In this document: positions 38,224 through 45,873 of the stretch, piece after piece
Numbering within the stretch: the first letter of the stretch is position 1
Layout: each line of letters begins with the position of its first letter
Assembly (NCBI GenBank): GCA_022448645.1
Contig: JAKVBZ010000007.1
Span: 65,330-126,031, forward strand
Source of the DNA: Pirellulaceae bacterium
Lineage (GTDB): Bacteria; Planctomycetota; Planctomycetia; Pirellulales; Pirellulaceae
Length of the DNA: 60,702 nucleotides
Direction: 5' to 3'
Position numbers and translations under genes: made by a program
Notes under the pieces: generated by a model
Told to the model about the DNA's origin: nothing
The model's database searches: none
The model's input: only the letters and a program-made list of their open reading frames with translations

Positions 38224-39150
38224 ATGATTGAATTGATCGATTTCGGCAAAGATTACGGTGATTTTACCGCCGTACAACAACTGAACTTAAAGATACCCGC
38301 TGGTGAAATGTTCGGTTTCATCGGACCTAATGGTGCCGGAAAAAGTACCACGATTCGCTTCCTTACGACGTTGCTGAAAGCGAGCCGTGGCGAAGGAATG
38401 GTGAATGGGCACAGCGTGACGCGTGATCCTATGGGTGTCCGGCAAAGCGTGGGATACATGCCCGACAATTTTGGGGTCTACGACGGAATGAAAGTGTGGG
38501 AATTTCTCGATTTCTTTGCCGTTGCCTATCGTATTCCTCGCCGGCAGCGCAAACAGGTGATCGCGGACGTCCTTGAGTTGCTGGATTTGGCTCATAAGCG
38601 TGATGACTATGTCAATGGTCTGTCGCGCGGGATGAAACAGCGACTATGTCTGGCAAAGACATTGGTCCATGATCCGCCCGTTTTAATCTTGGACGAACCG
38701 GCCAGCGGATTGGATCCAAGGGCGCGGCTGGAAGTAAAAGCATTGCTGAAAGAGCTGCGGAAGATGGGAAAAACAATTCTTATCTCCAGTCATATTCTTA
38801 CCGAACTAGCGGATTGTTGCACCTCCATTGGCATTATCGAACGAGGCCAGTTGTTGATGCATGGTCCGATCGAAGAAGTCTATCGTCGTATTCGAGGCAA
38901 TCGGGTCGTGGAGGTTCGGTTTACTTCCAACATGGATGTTGGGCTGTCGGTGCTACGCAGCAACCCGCAAACGCGAGATGTGGTCGTCGAAGACCACTTA
39001 GCGACGGTTGAACTGGAGTCGGATGACCAAGGAGTTGCCAAACTGTTGGATGAGCTGGTTGCCAATAAAGTTGGTCTGAGGAGTTTTGGTGAGAAAGAGC
39101 CAACTCTGGAAGATGTTTTCATGATGGTGACCAAGGGTTTGGTTACCTAG
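38224..39150 (+). CDS. ABC transporter ATP-binding protein
   Basis: 308 residues. Walker A is GPNGAGKST at 34-42; the signature reads LSRGMKQR, with R instead of the first G after LS; Walker B is VLILDEPASGLDPRAR and the switch histidine is in ILISSHIL. The C-terminal 80 residues are a small accessory domain. This is the CcmA / GldA / Nod-type ATPase group that usually works with a separate six-helix permease. No such permease follows; the only partner in view is the upstream 837-residue membrane protein. Confidence 0.9.
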   Translation: MIELIDFGKDYGDFTAVQQLNLKIPAGEMFGFIGPNGAGKSTTIRFLTTLLKASRGEGMVNGHSVTRDPMGVRQSVGYMPDNFGVYDGMKVWEFLDFFAVAYRIPRRQRKQVIADVLELLDLAHKRDDYVNGLSRGMKQRLCLAKTLVHDPPVLILDEPASGLDPRARLEVKALLKELRKMGKTILISSHILTELADCCTSIGIIERGQLLMHGPIEEVYRRIRGNRVVEVRFTSNMDVGLSVLRSNPQTRDVVVEDHLATVELESDDQGVAKLLDELVANKVGLRSFGEKEPTLEDVFMMVTKGLVT

Positions 39151-39593
39151 CGATGTTTTAGGGGTAGGGCACGAGCTTCCTGGTTTAACTCGAAAGGACC
39201 CCGCAGGGCGTACGTCCTGCCGCTATAAAAGTACTCAACGAGACCGTCTCTTGAGAAATCAATCGCCGTCGAGCATGCGTCCCAAGCCGCCCAAGATGGA
39301 ACCTTTGTCGCGATCATTTTCTCCGATGGAAGGAGCGTTAGCGATTATCCGATCCGCCAGCTGACTGAATGGCATACTTTGTAACCAGACGGTTCCCGAA
39401 CGTTACTTGAGCGTATCTCTCAACTTGACATCTCTCTCAAGGGTGCAGCCGGCGGGTGGAAGCTCGCAGGTTCAGAGAGCGATTCAACATGACCCTACTA
39501 CAGGCTACTCTGCCAATATGCTACGCTGCTCTGTTGGTTTGAGCGTCAACTAAGCTCGCAAGTGTGTATGATTTTTTGCGGAGTATTGCCGAC
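39151..39593. other. 443-base space with a near-palindrome and a short minus-strand ORF
   Basis: An 18-base near-palindrome (GCAGG-GCGTACGT-CCTGC) lies at 39203-39220, and a 38-codon minus-strand reading frame with protein-like content at 39259-39375. CTTGAG and CTCAAG flank a tctctcaa direct repeat near 39408-39440. No intact gene of ordinary size is visible. Confidence 0.45.
39259..39375 (-). pseudogene. Possible gene remnant or 38-residue ORF
   Basis: The minus-strand reading from ATG 39375 to TGA at 39259-39261 gives [20 protein letters not shown] followed by a Gly-rich end ([12 protein letters not shown]). This looks like the C-terminal end of a normal protein rather than random translation, but an in-frame stop lies ten codons before the ATG. 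No Shine-Dalgarno sequence is evident. It could be a decayed gene or a tiny protein. Confidence 0.25.
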
Positions 39594-40064
39594 ATGAGTG
39601 CTGATAGTAAATTGACTGACCTGAATTTAGAGTTACCTCCGGCTCCGAAACCAGCAGGAGTCTATAAGCCACTGGTGATCTCCGGTGACATGGTTTATGT
39701 CTCTGGTCACGGACCATTGCAGTCGAATGGTAGCCTGATTTCTGGGCGCGTGGGTGATGAAGTGAACCAGCAAGCCGGATACGATGCAGCGAGGCAAACC
39801 GGGCTGGCCATTTTGGCCACACTTAAGGCAAACCTGGGCAGCCTTGACCGAATCCGTCGCGTTGTCAAGGTTTTGGGGATGGTCAATTGTACTCCTGATT
39901 TTGGCGAGCATCCGTCCGTGATCAATGGTTGTAGTGAGCTTTTTGGAGAGGTGTTCGGCGAAGATCGAGGAATTGGTGCTCGCAGTGCCGTCGGTATGGG
40001 GTCTTTGCCTGGCAACATTACCGTCGAAATTGAAGCTATTTTCGAGCTGGAAACGGGCCAATAG
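39594..40064 (+). CDS. RidA / YjgF family protein
   Basis: 156 residues from ATG 39594; GTG 39564 in the same frame is less likely, and GGAG lies eleven bases upstream of the ATG. The sequence has VYVSGHGPLQSNGSLISGRVG, then NLGSLDRIRRVVKVLGMVNC and a C-terminal GNITVEIEAIFELE. This is the longer RidA subgroup (about 150 residues) rather than the 128-residue classical RidA. The arginine that classical RidA uses to bind enamine/imine substrates is not clearly in place, so deaminase activity is uncertain. It precedes the aldolase gene by 118 bases. Confidence 0.82.
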   Translation: MSADSKLTDLNLELPPAPKPAGVYKPLVISGDMVYVSGHGPLQSNGSLISGRVGDEVNQQAGYDAARQTGLAILATLKANLGSLDRIRRVVKVLGMVNCTPDFGEHPSVINGCSELFGEVFGEDRGIGARSAVGMGSLPGNITVEIEAIFELETGQ

Positions 40065-40106
40065 CTTGCTGTTGCTCACGGGCGACCAGTGTTGAATTAT
40101 AATGGT

Positions 40107-40146
40107 AATCTGATCAGGTTGGTCTGGTCGCTGCCTTGGTCAGATT
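40107..40146 (+). repeat. Inverted repeat between the RidA-like and aldolase genes
   Basis: AATCTGA at 40107-40113 pairs with TCAGATT at 40140-40146, and inside it CAGG can pair with CCTtG. It ends 36 bases before the aldolase start. It might be an operator or leader stem. No T run follows. Confidence 0.3.
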
Positions 40147-40182
40147 GACTTCACGCATGATACTCATTTTTGAAGGCTGCAC

Positions 40183-41166
40183 ATGTCGGAAAAAGCTCCT
40201 TGGATAACCTATCGTCCTGAACTCAAAGTCCTCGACTGCACCATTCGTGATGGAGGACTCATCAACAGTCATCAATTTACCGACGAGGTCGTGCGAGCCG
40301 TTTATGATGCTTGTATTTTGGCGGGCATTGACTACATGGAGATCGGTTATAAGAATTCCGTGCGAACATTTCCCAAGGTCGATTTCGGAGATTGGCGCCA
40401 TTGTGATGAGGAAGATATGCGTCGCGTGGTGGGGGACCACGACGCGAAACAGACGGGATTGAAGTTGTCTGCTATGGCCGACGCTGGCAAAAGTGATTGG
40501 CAAACAAAGATCGGCCCGTGTGACCAGAGTGTGTTGGATATGATTCGCGTCGCGTTCTACGCGCATCAAGTATCCGAAGCAGTTGAAATGTTGCACCATT
40601 GTCATGAGATGGGATATGAGACGATGGCTAATTTGATGGCGGTTTCCAATATCAAGGAATCCGAAATCGACACGGTCCTGGAGCAGATCGCACCATCACC
40701 TGCCGGTACCATGGTCATTGTCGATAGTTTTGGATACCTATACCGTGAACAAATCGGAAGGCTTTACGAGCGTTACAGCGCTGCGATGGAAGGAACCGGC
40801 AAGGATATCGGTATCCATGCGCATAATAATTTGCAACTCGCATTTGCGAACACAATTGAAGCCATCATCTTAGGTGCCAACCGAGCGGACGCGACCATGG
40901 CCGGTTTGGGGCGTGGTGCCGGAAATTGTCCTATGGAGTTGCTGCTGGGTTTCCTGAGGAATCCGAAGTTCAAATTGCGCCCCGTGTTGCAGTTGCTGCA
41001 ACAACACATTGACGGGCTGCGTGAGTCGGTAGAATGGGGGCCGCTGGTTCCCTACAACATCACGGGTCAGTTGAATCTACATCCTCGTGCGGCGATGGAA
41101 TTTCGTGCCAGTGAAGATAAAGACGACTACGTCAAGTTTTATGACAAATTGATGGCCGATATTTGA
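40183..41166 (+). CDS. DRE-TIM (HMGL-like) aldolase/lyase
   Basis: 327 residues. LDCTIRDGG near residue 17 is the DRE-type metal and catalytic motif, and IGIHAHNNLQLAFANTIEA carries the HxH metal ligands. VIVDSFGYLY and ATMAGLGRGAGNCPMELLL are also conserved in this fold. The family includes isopropylmalate and homocitrate synthases, HMG-CoA lyase and 4-hydroxy-2-oxovalerate aldolase. The lack of a C-terminal regulatory domain, and the RDGG in place of RDGxQ, favour an aldolase/lyase over an acyl-CoA synthase. Substrate unknown. It follows the RidA-like gene on the same strand. Confidence 0.85.
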   Translation: MSEKAPWITYRPELKVLDCTIRDGGLINSHQFTDEVVRAVYDACILAGIDYMEIGYKNSVRTFPKVDFGDWRHCDEEDMRRVVGDHDAKQTGLKLSAMADAGKSDWQTKIGPCDQSVLDMIRVAFYAHQVSEAVEMLHHCHEMGYETMANLMAVSNIKESEIDTVLEQIAPSPAGTMVIVDSFGYLYREQIGRLYERYSAAMEGTGKDIGIHAHNNLQLAFANTIEAIILGANRADATMAGLGRGAGNCPMELLLGFLRNPKFKLRPVLQLLQQHIDGLRESVEWGPLVPYNITGQLNLHPRAAMEFRASEDKDDYVKFYDKLMADI

Positions 41167-41256
41167 TTTCGTCTCGCTACGGCTTACTAAATCGGAATAG
41201 GTAGAGTGGCTTTGTTAGTTTTTGCCTGTTTTTCTTCTTGCTTGCGAGCAGTTTTG

Positions 41257-41285
41257 TTGACAGGTTTTTCGTGCGTTGCTAGCTT
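41257..41285 (+). promoter_or_regulatory. Sigma-70-like promoter before the mini-transcript
   Basis: TTGACA at 41257-41262 is a perfect -35, followed after exactly 17 bases by TAGCTT at 41280-41285, which matches three of six -10 positions. A transcript would begin near 41292, upstream of a 21-codon ORF and an intrinsic terminator. Confidence 0.4.
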
Positions 41286-41339
41286 GAAGACAGTCGTTGA
41301 ATAGTTCACGTATTAGGACGACCATTCAGGAGGGCTACC

Positions 41340-41405
41340 ATGCAAGATCCACCCTATGAAGCCTCAGGAGGAGTGGCTCACTCCTCCGGCACCGTGAATT
41401 TTTAA
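41340..41405 (+). CDS. 21-codon ORF with an ideal Shine-Dalgarno sequence
   Basis: ATG 41340 is preceded by AGGAGGG at 41328-41334 with five bases between, one of the best ribosome sites in the window. The peptide would be MQDPPYEASGG followed by a Ser/Gly/Val-rich end, stopping at TAA. Codons 10 to 16 form a perfect hairpin in the RNA (GGAGGAGTG with CACTCCTCC). It may be a leader peptide or a tiny protein. No family is recognised. Confidence 0.35.
   Translation: MQDPPYEASGGVAHSSGTVNF
41367..41387 (+). repeat. Perfect 9-base-pair hairpin inside the mini-transcript
   Basis: GGAGGAGTG at 41367-41375 and CACTCCTCC at 41379-41387 are exact reverse complements with a three-base loop. The 5' arm itself resembles a Shine-Dalgarno sequence, so folding would hide it. 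Confidence 0.6.
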
Positions 41406-41428
41406 ACGAATCGTTTTACCTCTAGCCA

Positions 41429-41452
41429 AAACTTTGCTCCTTACCAAAGTTT
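41429..41452 (+). repeat. Second hairpin inside the mini-transcript
   Basis: AAACTTTG at 41429-41436 pairs exactly with CAAAGTTT at 41445-41452 across an eight-base loop. Confidence 0.5.
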
Positions 41453-41603
41453 GATGTTTGCCAGTTTCGTTGTCAGCGCGAAATCACAGATGATCGGTTA
41501 CCTGCCAGCTCATTGGCTGTGAAGCAGGGCTGTCATTCGGCGAAGGCCAGTCGACACGCGAAACGAAACCAGAGGACGTCGGACTGTTGGAAAATTATGT
41601 TGC

Positions 41604-41639
41604 CCGCTTCGTGAGTACCACTTGCGAAGCGGTTTTTTT
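41604..41639 (+). terminator. Strong intrinsic terminator
   Basis: CCGCTTCG at 41604-41611 pairs with CGAAGCGG at 41625-41632 and is followed at once by seven T residues. It ends transcription on the plus strand, more than 430 bases after the aldolase stop, so it more likely terminates the mini-transcript than the aldolase. It sits nine bases from the end of the convergent exchanger gene. The minus-strand reading has no T run after the stem. Confidence 0.85.
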
Positions 41640-41648
41640 GTGCAGTCG

Positions 41649-42869
41649 TTAAAGATAACTGAAGATCGTTACCGCGACATAGACGCCCAACAATACGAAA
41701 CCGAACTGCCGTGACAAGCGGTTGTCCTGCGCAGTCCAGATGCCGATGCGGAACACAAAGAGGATTACCAACATGCCGGGGAATTGCAGGCGGAAAAAGT
41801 CGGGTTCTGCAAACAGTCCTGTAGGCGTCACCGAGGCCGCGGCACCTGCTACGAACAAGACATTCAAGATGTCGGCTCCGATCACGTTTCCTACAGCCAG
41901 TTCACCCTGATTCTTCCACGCAGCGGTCAAAGCGACGATCAATTCTGGTGTTGAGGTTCCAAAAGCGACGATGGTCGCAGCAATAATACCTGGTGGTATC
42001 TGCCAGCGATCTGCCAATACGGTTGCTGCTGAAATCAAGAATTGAGAGGCGACCACGACAATCACTACTGCACAGAACAATTGAGCCAGCAGTGGGACGA
42101 ATCCTTCAGGTGCGTGTTCATCATTCGATGCGGTTTTTTCGCCCAGTGCCTGACGGGCGATTTTGACGGACCAGATCATGTACAGCATCAAGAGCCCCAG
42201 GAAAATCCAGCCCACGTACTGTGGGAGTGTTCCGCCACCCTTCACAGGATCAAGAACGGTGTTCAAGGAGAGCCAAGGGATACAGCACAACACTAGCAAT
42301 ATGCCACACGCGAATTGAATCCAACCCTGCCGGTTTACCATCGGGAGATGAAACGCCAAAGGTCGGATGAGGCAGGCCAGTCCTAAAATGAGACCGGTAT
42401 CACAAATGATCGATCCGACGGCATTGCCCAACGCTAGTTGGCTGTCGCCTTGTACGGCTGCCAAAACAGACACGGCTGCCTCTGGTGCTGTCGTCCCTAG
42501 ACTGACGGCGGTTGCTCCGACGACGACTCGTGGGACACCTGATCGCAGAGACAGTTCCACCGCGTCTTCGACTAACCAATCTGCTCCTTTTCCCAAAGCA
42601 ATGATGGCGCACACCATAATGAGAAGGAGCACCAGACTGTGATGCTGTTCCATGATGGTTGCCAGCCATTTGTGTGGGTCGAACCCGTCATGTTTCTCTG
42701 GTTGGTGCTGGTCGATCGCACCGTCCGTCTCTTGGTCTCCTGCTTGTTCCTGGTTTGTCTGATTTTGCTGAGTGTGTCCTTCGGAAACGTCCTGTGGCTG
42801 TGACACCCACATAGTGAACGTGGCGAGGAACGCGATGATCAGAATCGTATAGAGCAGGCGTTTCATCAT
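41649..42869 (-). CDS. Sodium/calcium exchanger family antiporter
   Basis: 406 residues. A signal-anchor-like first helix is followed by a polar Gln-rich loop (QNQTNQEQAGDQETD) not usual in this family, then two sets of membrane helices with the alpha-repeats. Alpha-1 reads GATAVSLGTTAPEAAVSVLAAV and alpha-2 reads ATIVAFGTSTPELIVALTAAW, each with the ion-coordinating glutamate, and each followed by a GNxxG-type element (LGNAVGSIICD and VGNVIGADILN). It is a cation/calcium antiporter of the inner membrane; Na+ versus H+ coupling cannot be told. Confidence 0.88.
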   Translation of the reverse strand: MMKRLLYTILIIAFLATFTMWVSQPQDVSEGHTQQNQTNQEQAGDQETDGAIDQHQPEKHDGFDPHKWLATIMEQHHSLVLLLIMVCAIIALGKGADWLVEDAVELSLRSGVPRVVVGATAVSLGTTAPEAAVSVLAAVQGDSQLALGNAVGSIICDTGLILGLACLIRPLAFHLPMVNRQGWIQFACGILLVLCCIPWLSLNTVLDPVKGGGTLPQYVGWIFLGLLMLYMIWSVKIARQALGEKTASNDEHAPEGFVPLLAQLFCAVVIVVVASQFLISAATVLADRWQIPPGIIAATIVAFGTSTPELIVALTAAWKNQGELAVGNVIGADILNVLFVAGAAASVTPTGLFAEPDFFRLQFPGMLVILFVFRIGIWTAQDNRLSRQFGFVLLGVYVAVTIFSYL

Positions 42870-43432
42870 GAGATTCGTGATGTCAGGACTTTGAAGCCAA
42901 CATGGTTACAATTTCAACATGGCCAAAAATCCAGGAACAGAAAATGGAGGAACAGAAAATCGAGGAACATAGGATAGGGCACTCTGGCAAATCCAAGGAA
43001 ATCGTCAGAGGTGAAGGGTATCGCTTGGCCCTTGATATCCGTAGGCAGTGCCGGTAGGAAGGACAAGCTTACGCAATTCGAGACTGGATCATGACCGATA
43101 CTCAGAAAGGCGCCTACCCCGTATTTTTCCTGTTGGGACATAACTCAATCCCAATCTTTGCTTTTGCGGTTTGTCAGGTGAACATGTCCAATGACTTGGT
43201 GTTTCCTGAAAGAAGACACAGCGGTACCGAGAAGGTTTCGCTTGCAGATTTCACCTTGGTCGGATCTAGGTCACGCGAGTTGTTGGCAGAACATCGCAAA
43301 TGCTTTGATTGGGAAATGAACACTATGCTCAAATCACAAGTCACAAAAAAACCAAAGTTTCAGCCTGCAATCTCATAGAACATCCAGGCTGGCAAGCGTC
43401 AAAAGTAAGGCGTTGGCCGCAAGAGAGAATCC
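42870..43432. other. 563-base divergent space, no confident gene
   Basis: The space lies between the minus-strand exchanger and a plus-strand membrane protein and holds both promoters. It contains a 15-base tandem repeat (42933-42977). An open stretch at 43091-43378 on the plus strand has no Shine-Dalgarno sequence or family match and I do not call it. Confidence 0.4.
42933..42977. repeat. Three tandem 15-base units
   Basis: Unit 1 is AGGAACAGAAAATGG (42933-42947); unit 2 differs only at base 14 (42948-42962), and unit 3 is diverged (42963-42977). The period is a multiple of three, but I see no gene there. CAACATGG also occurs twice just upstream. Confidence 0.6.
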
Positions 43433-43933
43433 ATGGAAGACGCCGTGTTGCACTGGAGCGTTCGGCTGGCAGTGTTTTGCTACGGTGCACGGGTGTGGAC
43501 AGAGATGAGCATGATTCATCACGATCAGTCGGCGAGTTTGGTTCGCCGTGCACGGCTTTGGTGGACCGCCGGCGGTGTAATGTTTGCTCTGCACGTGATA
43601 TGTGCTTTTGCTTTCGTGCACACTTGGAGCCATTCTCAGGCTTATCGTTACACTGCTAATACGACGGAGACCATGATTGGCTTGTCGTGGGGGGGAGGCC
43701 TTTATTTCAACTACGCCTTCACTTTTTTTTGGCTGGCGGATTTGGCCGCGTGGTGGCTATTCGATGCACGATTTCCGTATCAGTCTTCTCGATACTTCTT
43801 TGCGTTACATGCATTTTTTGTCTTCATGGTTTTCCAGGCAACCGTGGTATTTGGTCCCATGGGTTGGAAGTGGATGTTTTGTTTTGTCGTTATAGCGGGA
43901 GCCACCAAACTGTATCTTGTTCGTTACAAATGA
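43433..43933 (+). CDS. Four-helix membrane protein of unknown function
   Basis: 166 residues with about four membrane helices: LWWTAGGVMFALHVICAFAF, then LYFNYAFTFFWLADLAAWWL, FFALHAFFVFMVFQATVVFG, and a shorter one near the C-terminus (WMFCFVVIAG). It is rich in aromatic residues. The ATG has GAGAG about eight bases upstream. No family is recognised. Its 3' end overlaps that of the convergent K+ channel gene by ten bases. Confidence 0.65.
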   Translation: MEDAVLHWSVRLAVFCYGARVWTEMSMIHHDQSASLVRRARLWWTAGGVMFALHVICAFAFVHTWSHSQAYRYTANTTETMIGLSWGGGLYFNYAFTFFWLADLAAWWLFDARFPYQSSRYFFALHAFFVFMVFQATVVFGPMGWKWMFCFVVIAGATKLYLVRYK

Positions 43934-44856
43934 GCTCCACAGAATTTGCAATGGATGGCATCATAGTCATGGCCTTCTTGACTACAGTTTGTGCATGCCT
44001 TGGTCGACACCTGTTGTTTGTGAGCCATGATGATTTCTACCGAAAAGATGCCTGTAGGAACAATGATGATGCTGTAGCCCAATAACATGGCTACCGTTGC
44101 CAAACCTTGTCCCAACGCGGTTTGTGGAGCGATATCTCCATAGCCAACGGTGGTCATGGTGACCACGGCCCAGTAGACGCTTTTAGGAATACTTGTAAAG
44201 CGAGTATCTTTCTGACTGCCCTCGATCAAGTACATGGCCGAGCCAAGAATCATGACCAAGGTTGCCACCACCAGGATGAATACAGCGATCTTTTTGCGGG
44301 TAGCGTGTAAGGCCACCAACAAAGCACGTGACTCATTGACATACTGGTGCAGTTTGAATATCCGAAAGACTCGCACCAGGCGTAGCGTACGAATGACCAA
44401 CAGCACCTGGGTGCCTCGCGTTACGACACTCAGATAAGTCGGTACGATAGACAATAAATCAACCAGACCGAAGAAGCTGATCGCATAACGCCACGGTCTT
44501 CGTACACAGTACAACCGCAGCAGGTACTCGAAGGTAAATAGAATGGTAAAGAACCATTCGATGGCGATGAGTTGTGGCCCCCAGTGCTTGCTGATTTCTG
44601 CGACGCTCTCCAACATGACGGCGGACACGCTGAGCACGATCGCGAGCAACAAAGCGACATCGAATGCTTTGCCGGCAATGGTATCTGCTTCAAAAATGAT
44701 CTCGTGCAGCTTGGTAGCCAGCCATGACTGGCCTGGCTGCAGATAAGGCTCCTGGTGGACATCTCCGGGAGCACTCGTGGACGACTTCGATACAATGTCC
44801 GTTGTGTCGTCGTCCGTTGTGTCGTCAGAATCGTTCGCACCGCCGTTGTTCTTCAC
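43924..44856 (-). CDS. Voltage-gated potassium channel with C-terminal zinc ribbon
   Basis: 310 residues. An acidic, Thr/Asp-rich cytoplasmic N-terminus leads to six membrane segments. S4 has regularly spaced arginines (IRTLRLVRVFRIFKLHQY), and the pore has TVGYGD at 236-241, the K+ selectivity filter. The C-terminal 25 residues form a zinc ribbon, CTNC then CKFCGAHL. The overall layout is that of a Kv-type bacterial channel with no RCK or cyclic-nucleotide domain. The start is GTG 44856, with GAGGACAAGG just upstream. The gene overlaps the end of its convergent neighbour by ten bases. Confidence 0.92.
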   Translation of the reverse strand: MKNNGGANDSDDTTDDDTTDIVSKSSTSAPGDVHQEPYLQPGQSWLATKLHEIIFEADTIAGKAFDVALLLAIVLSVSAVMLESVAEISKHWGPQLIAIEWFFTILFTFEYLLRLYCVRRPWRYAISFFGLVDLLSIVPTYLSVVTRGTQVLLVIRTLRLVRVFRIFKLHQYVNESRALLVALHATRKKIAVFILVVATLVMILGSAMYLIEGSQKDTRFTSIPKSVYWAVVTMTTVGYGDIAPQTALGQGLATVAMLLGYSIIIVPTGIFSVEIIMAHKQQVSTKACTNCSQEGHDYDAIHCKFCGAHL

Positions 44857-44924
44857 GCCTTGTCCTCAACCGGCGCAGCCTACCCTGGAAAGCCTGCTCC
44901 AGCACCGTGCTACAATAAATTTAT

Positions 44925-44944
44925 CTACGACGAACTTGTCGTAG
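44925..44944 (-). terminator. Possible terminator stem downstream of the acidic protein gene
   Basis: CTACGAC at 44925-44931 pairs perfectly with GTCGTAG at 44938-44944. On the minus strand the stem is followed by an AT-rich run (ATAAATTTATT). It lies 100 bases after the stop of the acidic protein gene and just before the channel gene. It is weaker than a classical T-run terminator. Confidence 0.35.
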
Positions 44945-45044
44945 TTGTTGCACCCAGGTTGTTAGGTAAGCCCGGCGACGGAGATCTCAACGCTGAAAAA
45001 TTGTATGCGGAGAGAGGAGGAGTTGGAACACCAGTTGGAGGACT

Positions 45045-45281
45045 TTACAGCGGAATTTGATGTTCTTGTTCTAGGTCGTCGTCACTGATGAGAGCGAAAT
45101 CGTCGTCAAAATCATCGTCAAAGTCCGACAGGTCGAATTCATTCTCTTCATGAATAAATTGTACGGCTTCTCGGCCCGTATTGTGACGGTAGCTGTCTTC
45201 TAGGTCTTCTTGATCGTAGGATGTCGAAGTGTCATTTTCCGTCTGGCATTGCTGCTCGTCGGATTGGTTGCTTTCGATCAT
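45045..45281 (-). CDS. Small, very acidic protein of unknown function
   Basis: 78 residues, with almost no basic residues and an Asp-rich core (DLSDFDDDFDDDFALISDDD). AAGGAGT seven bases before ATG 45281 is an excellent ribosome site, which argues that the gene is real despite its size. There is no signal peptide or membrane helix. Low-complexity acidic proteins can bind cations or act as protein or DNA mimics; I have no evidence for any of these. It is transcribed in the direction of the K+ channel gene, 188 bases away. Confidence 0.65.
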   Translation of the reverse strand: MIESNQSDEQQCQTENDTSTSYDQEDLEDSYRHNTGREAVQFIHEENEFDLSDFDDDFDDDFALISDDDLEQEHQIPL

Positions 45282-45873
45282 AGTTTACTCCTTAAGAATT
45301 CCAGCACCGGCTGCGGTTCCATTCGGCCCATTCCGACATCGCAGCCAAACCTGCCACCAAATAGCCATACTTGGTGACGAAACAGTGCGACCGATTGCCA
45401 AGGTGTTCGGATTTTTTCGAACACGATTGGTGTGGGCACGCGGACCGCGAGGATCAGCTCGTGCAAACCGTGTATCTGGCCGCGATTGGGTCTCCTACCA
45501 AATCCCCTCCACTAGAGTAAATTTCGAAGGCGACTCGCACAAAGAGCGTCTAAGGCAGCTCACCCAGATCGGCTGGTCAAACTGGCCAGAGAAAAGATCA
45601 AGGTTTAAACTAACAGCGATGAGTTCCAGAAGAAAATGGGTACCCCTGGTCCATCCAATCGTCCAAAAGCGGCAAGTAGAAAATCTATCTCTTACCCCTA
45701 CCATAGATGCTCTACAGCTTAATCCTATCGCCTTTACTACAGAAGTCAATGGTAGGCAGTTTTAAGGCTTATGGGACAGATGTTCGGAGGGTAGCACTCC
45801 ACTCGATTTCATTGGAAATTCACGTCATCCTCAGGTAGAATAACAGCTTAGATTGTGTGGGAGTCGAACGACA
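45282..45873. other. 592-base divergent space, nothing recognised
   Basis: The space contains the promoters of the acidic protein (minus) and the giant repeat protein (plus). Open stretches on either strand lack ribosome sites and look like chance readings. I see no repeats or RNA gene in it. Confidence 0.4.

Larger units (their letters stand above)
41292..41639 (+). ncRNA. Candidate small transcript (dual-function or small-protein RNA)
   Basis: This roughly 350-base stretch, outside any recognisable gene, has all the parts of a transcription unit: a promoter-like pair just upstream, a strong ribosome site and 21-codon ORF (41340-41405), a perfect 9-base-pair hairpin (41367-41387), a second stem (41429-41452), and a canonical intrinsic terminator at the end. 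I recognise no known RNA family in it: there is no SRP, tmRNA, RNase P or 6S signature. Boundaries are estimates. Confidence 0.4.

Noticed and set aside
41454..41522. 22-codon ORF inside the candidate small transcript
   Set aside because: There is no ribosome site before it, unlike the 21-codon ORF upstream, so I do not call it.
43091..43378. 95-codon plus-strand reading before the four-helix protein
   Set aside because: No ribosome site, no family, and it overlaps another open frame; chance is more likely.
45229..45765. 178-codon plus-strand reading opposite the acidic protein gene
   Set aside because: Its beginning is the complement of a gene with a strong ribosome site, and the rest has no protein-like pattern.
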